Positions 24,336 to 24,431 of a DNA stretch of 24,431 nt are shown piece by piece (the first letter of the stretch is position 1; each line of letters opens with the position of its first letter). The notes below the pieces were generated by a model. The model ran no database searches. It saw only the letters and a program-made list of their open reading frames with translations, and was not told the DNA's origin. A program made the translations under genes and the position numbers. The DNA is from an uncultured Prevotella sp. (GTDB lineage Bacteria > Bacteroidota > Bacteroidia > Bacteroidales > Bacteroidaceae), in assembly GCA_900557405.1 (NCBI GenBank), contig USSF01000035.1:1-24431 (forward strand), in the 5' to 3' direction.

Positions 24336-24431
24336 ATATCAGAAACTTGAATAAGGGAAAGAACTTATTCATATATTTTAGTAATGTTCAAAAAATAACT
24401 TCCGCAGAAAATCTGCGATCAAGAGCATCTG
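24336..24431. other. Non-coding end of window with two small hairpins
   Basis: TGAATAAG/CTTATTCA (24348-24355 and 24364-24371) and CGCAGA/TCTGCG (24403-24408 and 24412-24417) are perfect inverted repeats. The stretch is AT-rich with no gene start visible before the window ends. Confidence 0.5.

Overview
The window comes from a Bacteroidales genome, most likely a Prevotella-type (Prevotellaceae) organism; the species cannot be named from the sequence. The evidence is a SusC/SusD pair, a hybrid two-component system (HTCS), lipoprotein signals of the Bacteroidetes type, several TAnnTTTG promoter boxes, few Shine-Dalgarno sites, and a secreted protein with a Prevotella-style C-terminal tail. No RNA genes or CRISPR arrays were seen.

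The window holds a polysaccharide utilization locus (PUL) whose enzymes point to pectin, probably rhamnogalacturonan-type. The left part is a minus-strand operon (about 7.7 kb down to 0.39 kb) encoding a beta-helix lipoprotein (DUF4957/DUF5123-like), a SusC-like TonB-dependent transporter and a SusD-like glycan-binding lipoprotein. It ends in a strong terminator hairpin at 259-306. Directly behind that terminator lies the 5' end of a group IIC intron (1-254, minus strand), cut by the window edge.

The centre (7.7-10.1 kb) holds a stand-alone prolyl-tRNA editing protein (minus strand), a repeat-rich gene-free stretch (8.49-9.16 kb), an ECF sigma factor and a 45-codon ORF of unknown function. 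It ends at a terminator that abuts the HTCS promoter.

The right part (10.1-24.3 kb, plus strand) has the 1501-residue HTCS sensor/regulator, a small secreted protein with a type-IX-secretion-like tail, a PL1 pectate lyase, a GH78 alpha-L-rhamnosidase fused to a sialidase-like BNR propeller, and a GH2 glycosidase (probable beta-galactosidase). Terminator hairpins follow the small secreted protein, the lyase and the GH2 gene, so the right arm is probably several transcription units.

Inferred working model: the lyase and glycosidases cut the pectic backbone and remove rhamnose and galactose, SusC/SusD and the beta-helix lipoprotein bind and import oligosaccharides, and the HTCS senses a periplasmic breakdown product and activates the locus. 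The substrate assignment rests on enzyme families only.
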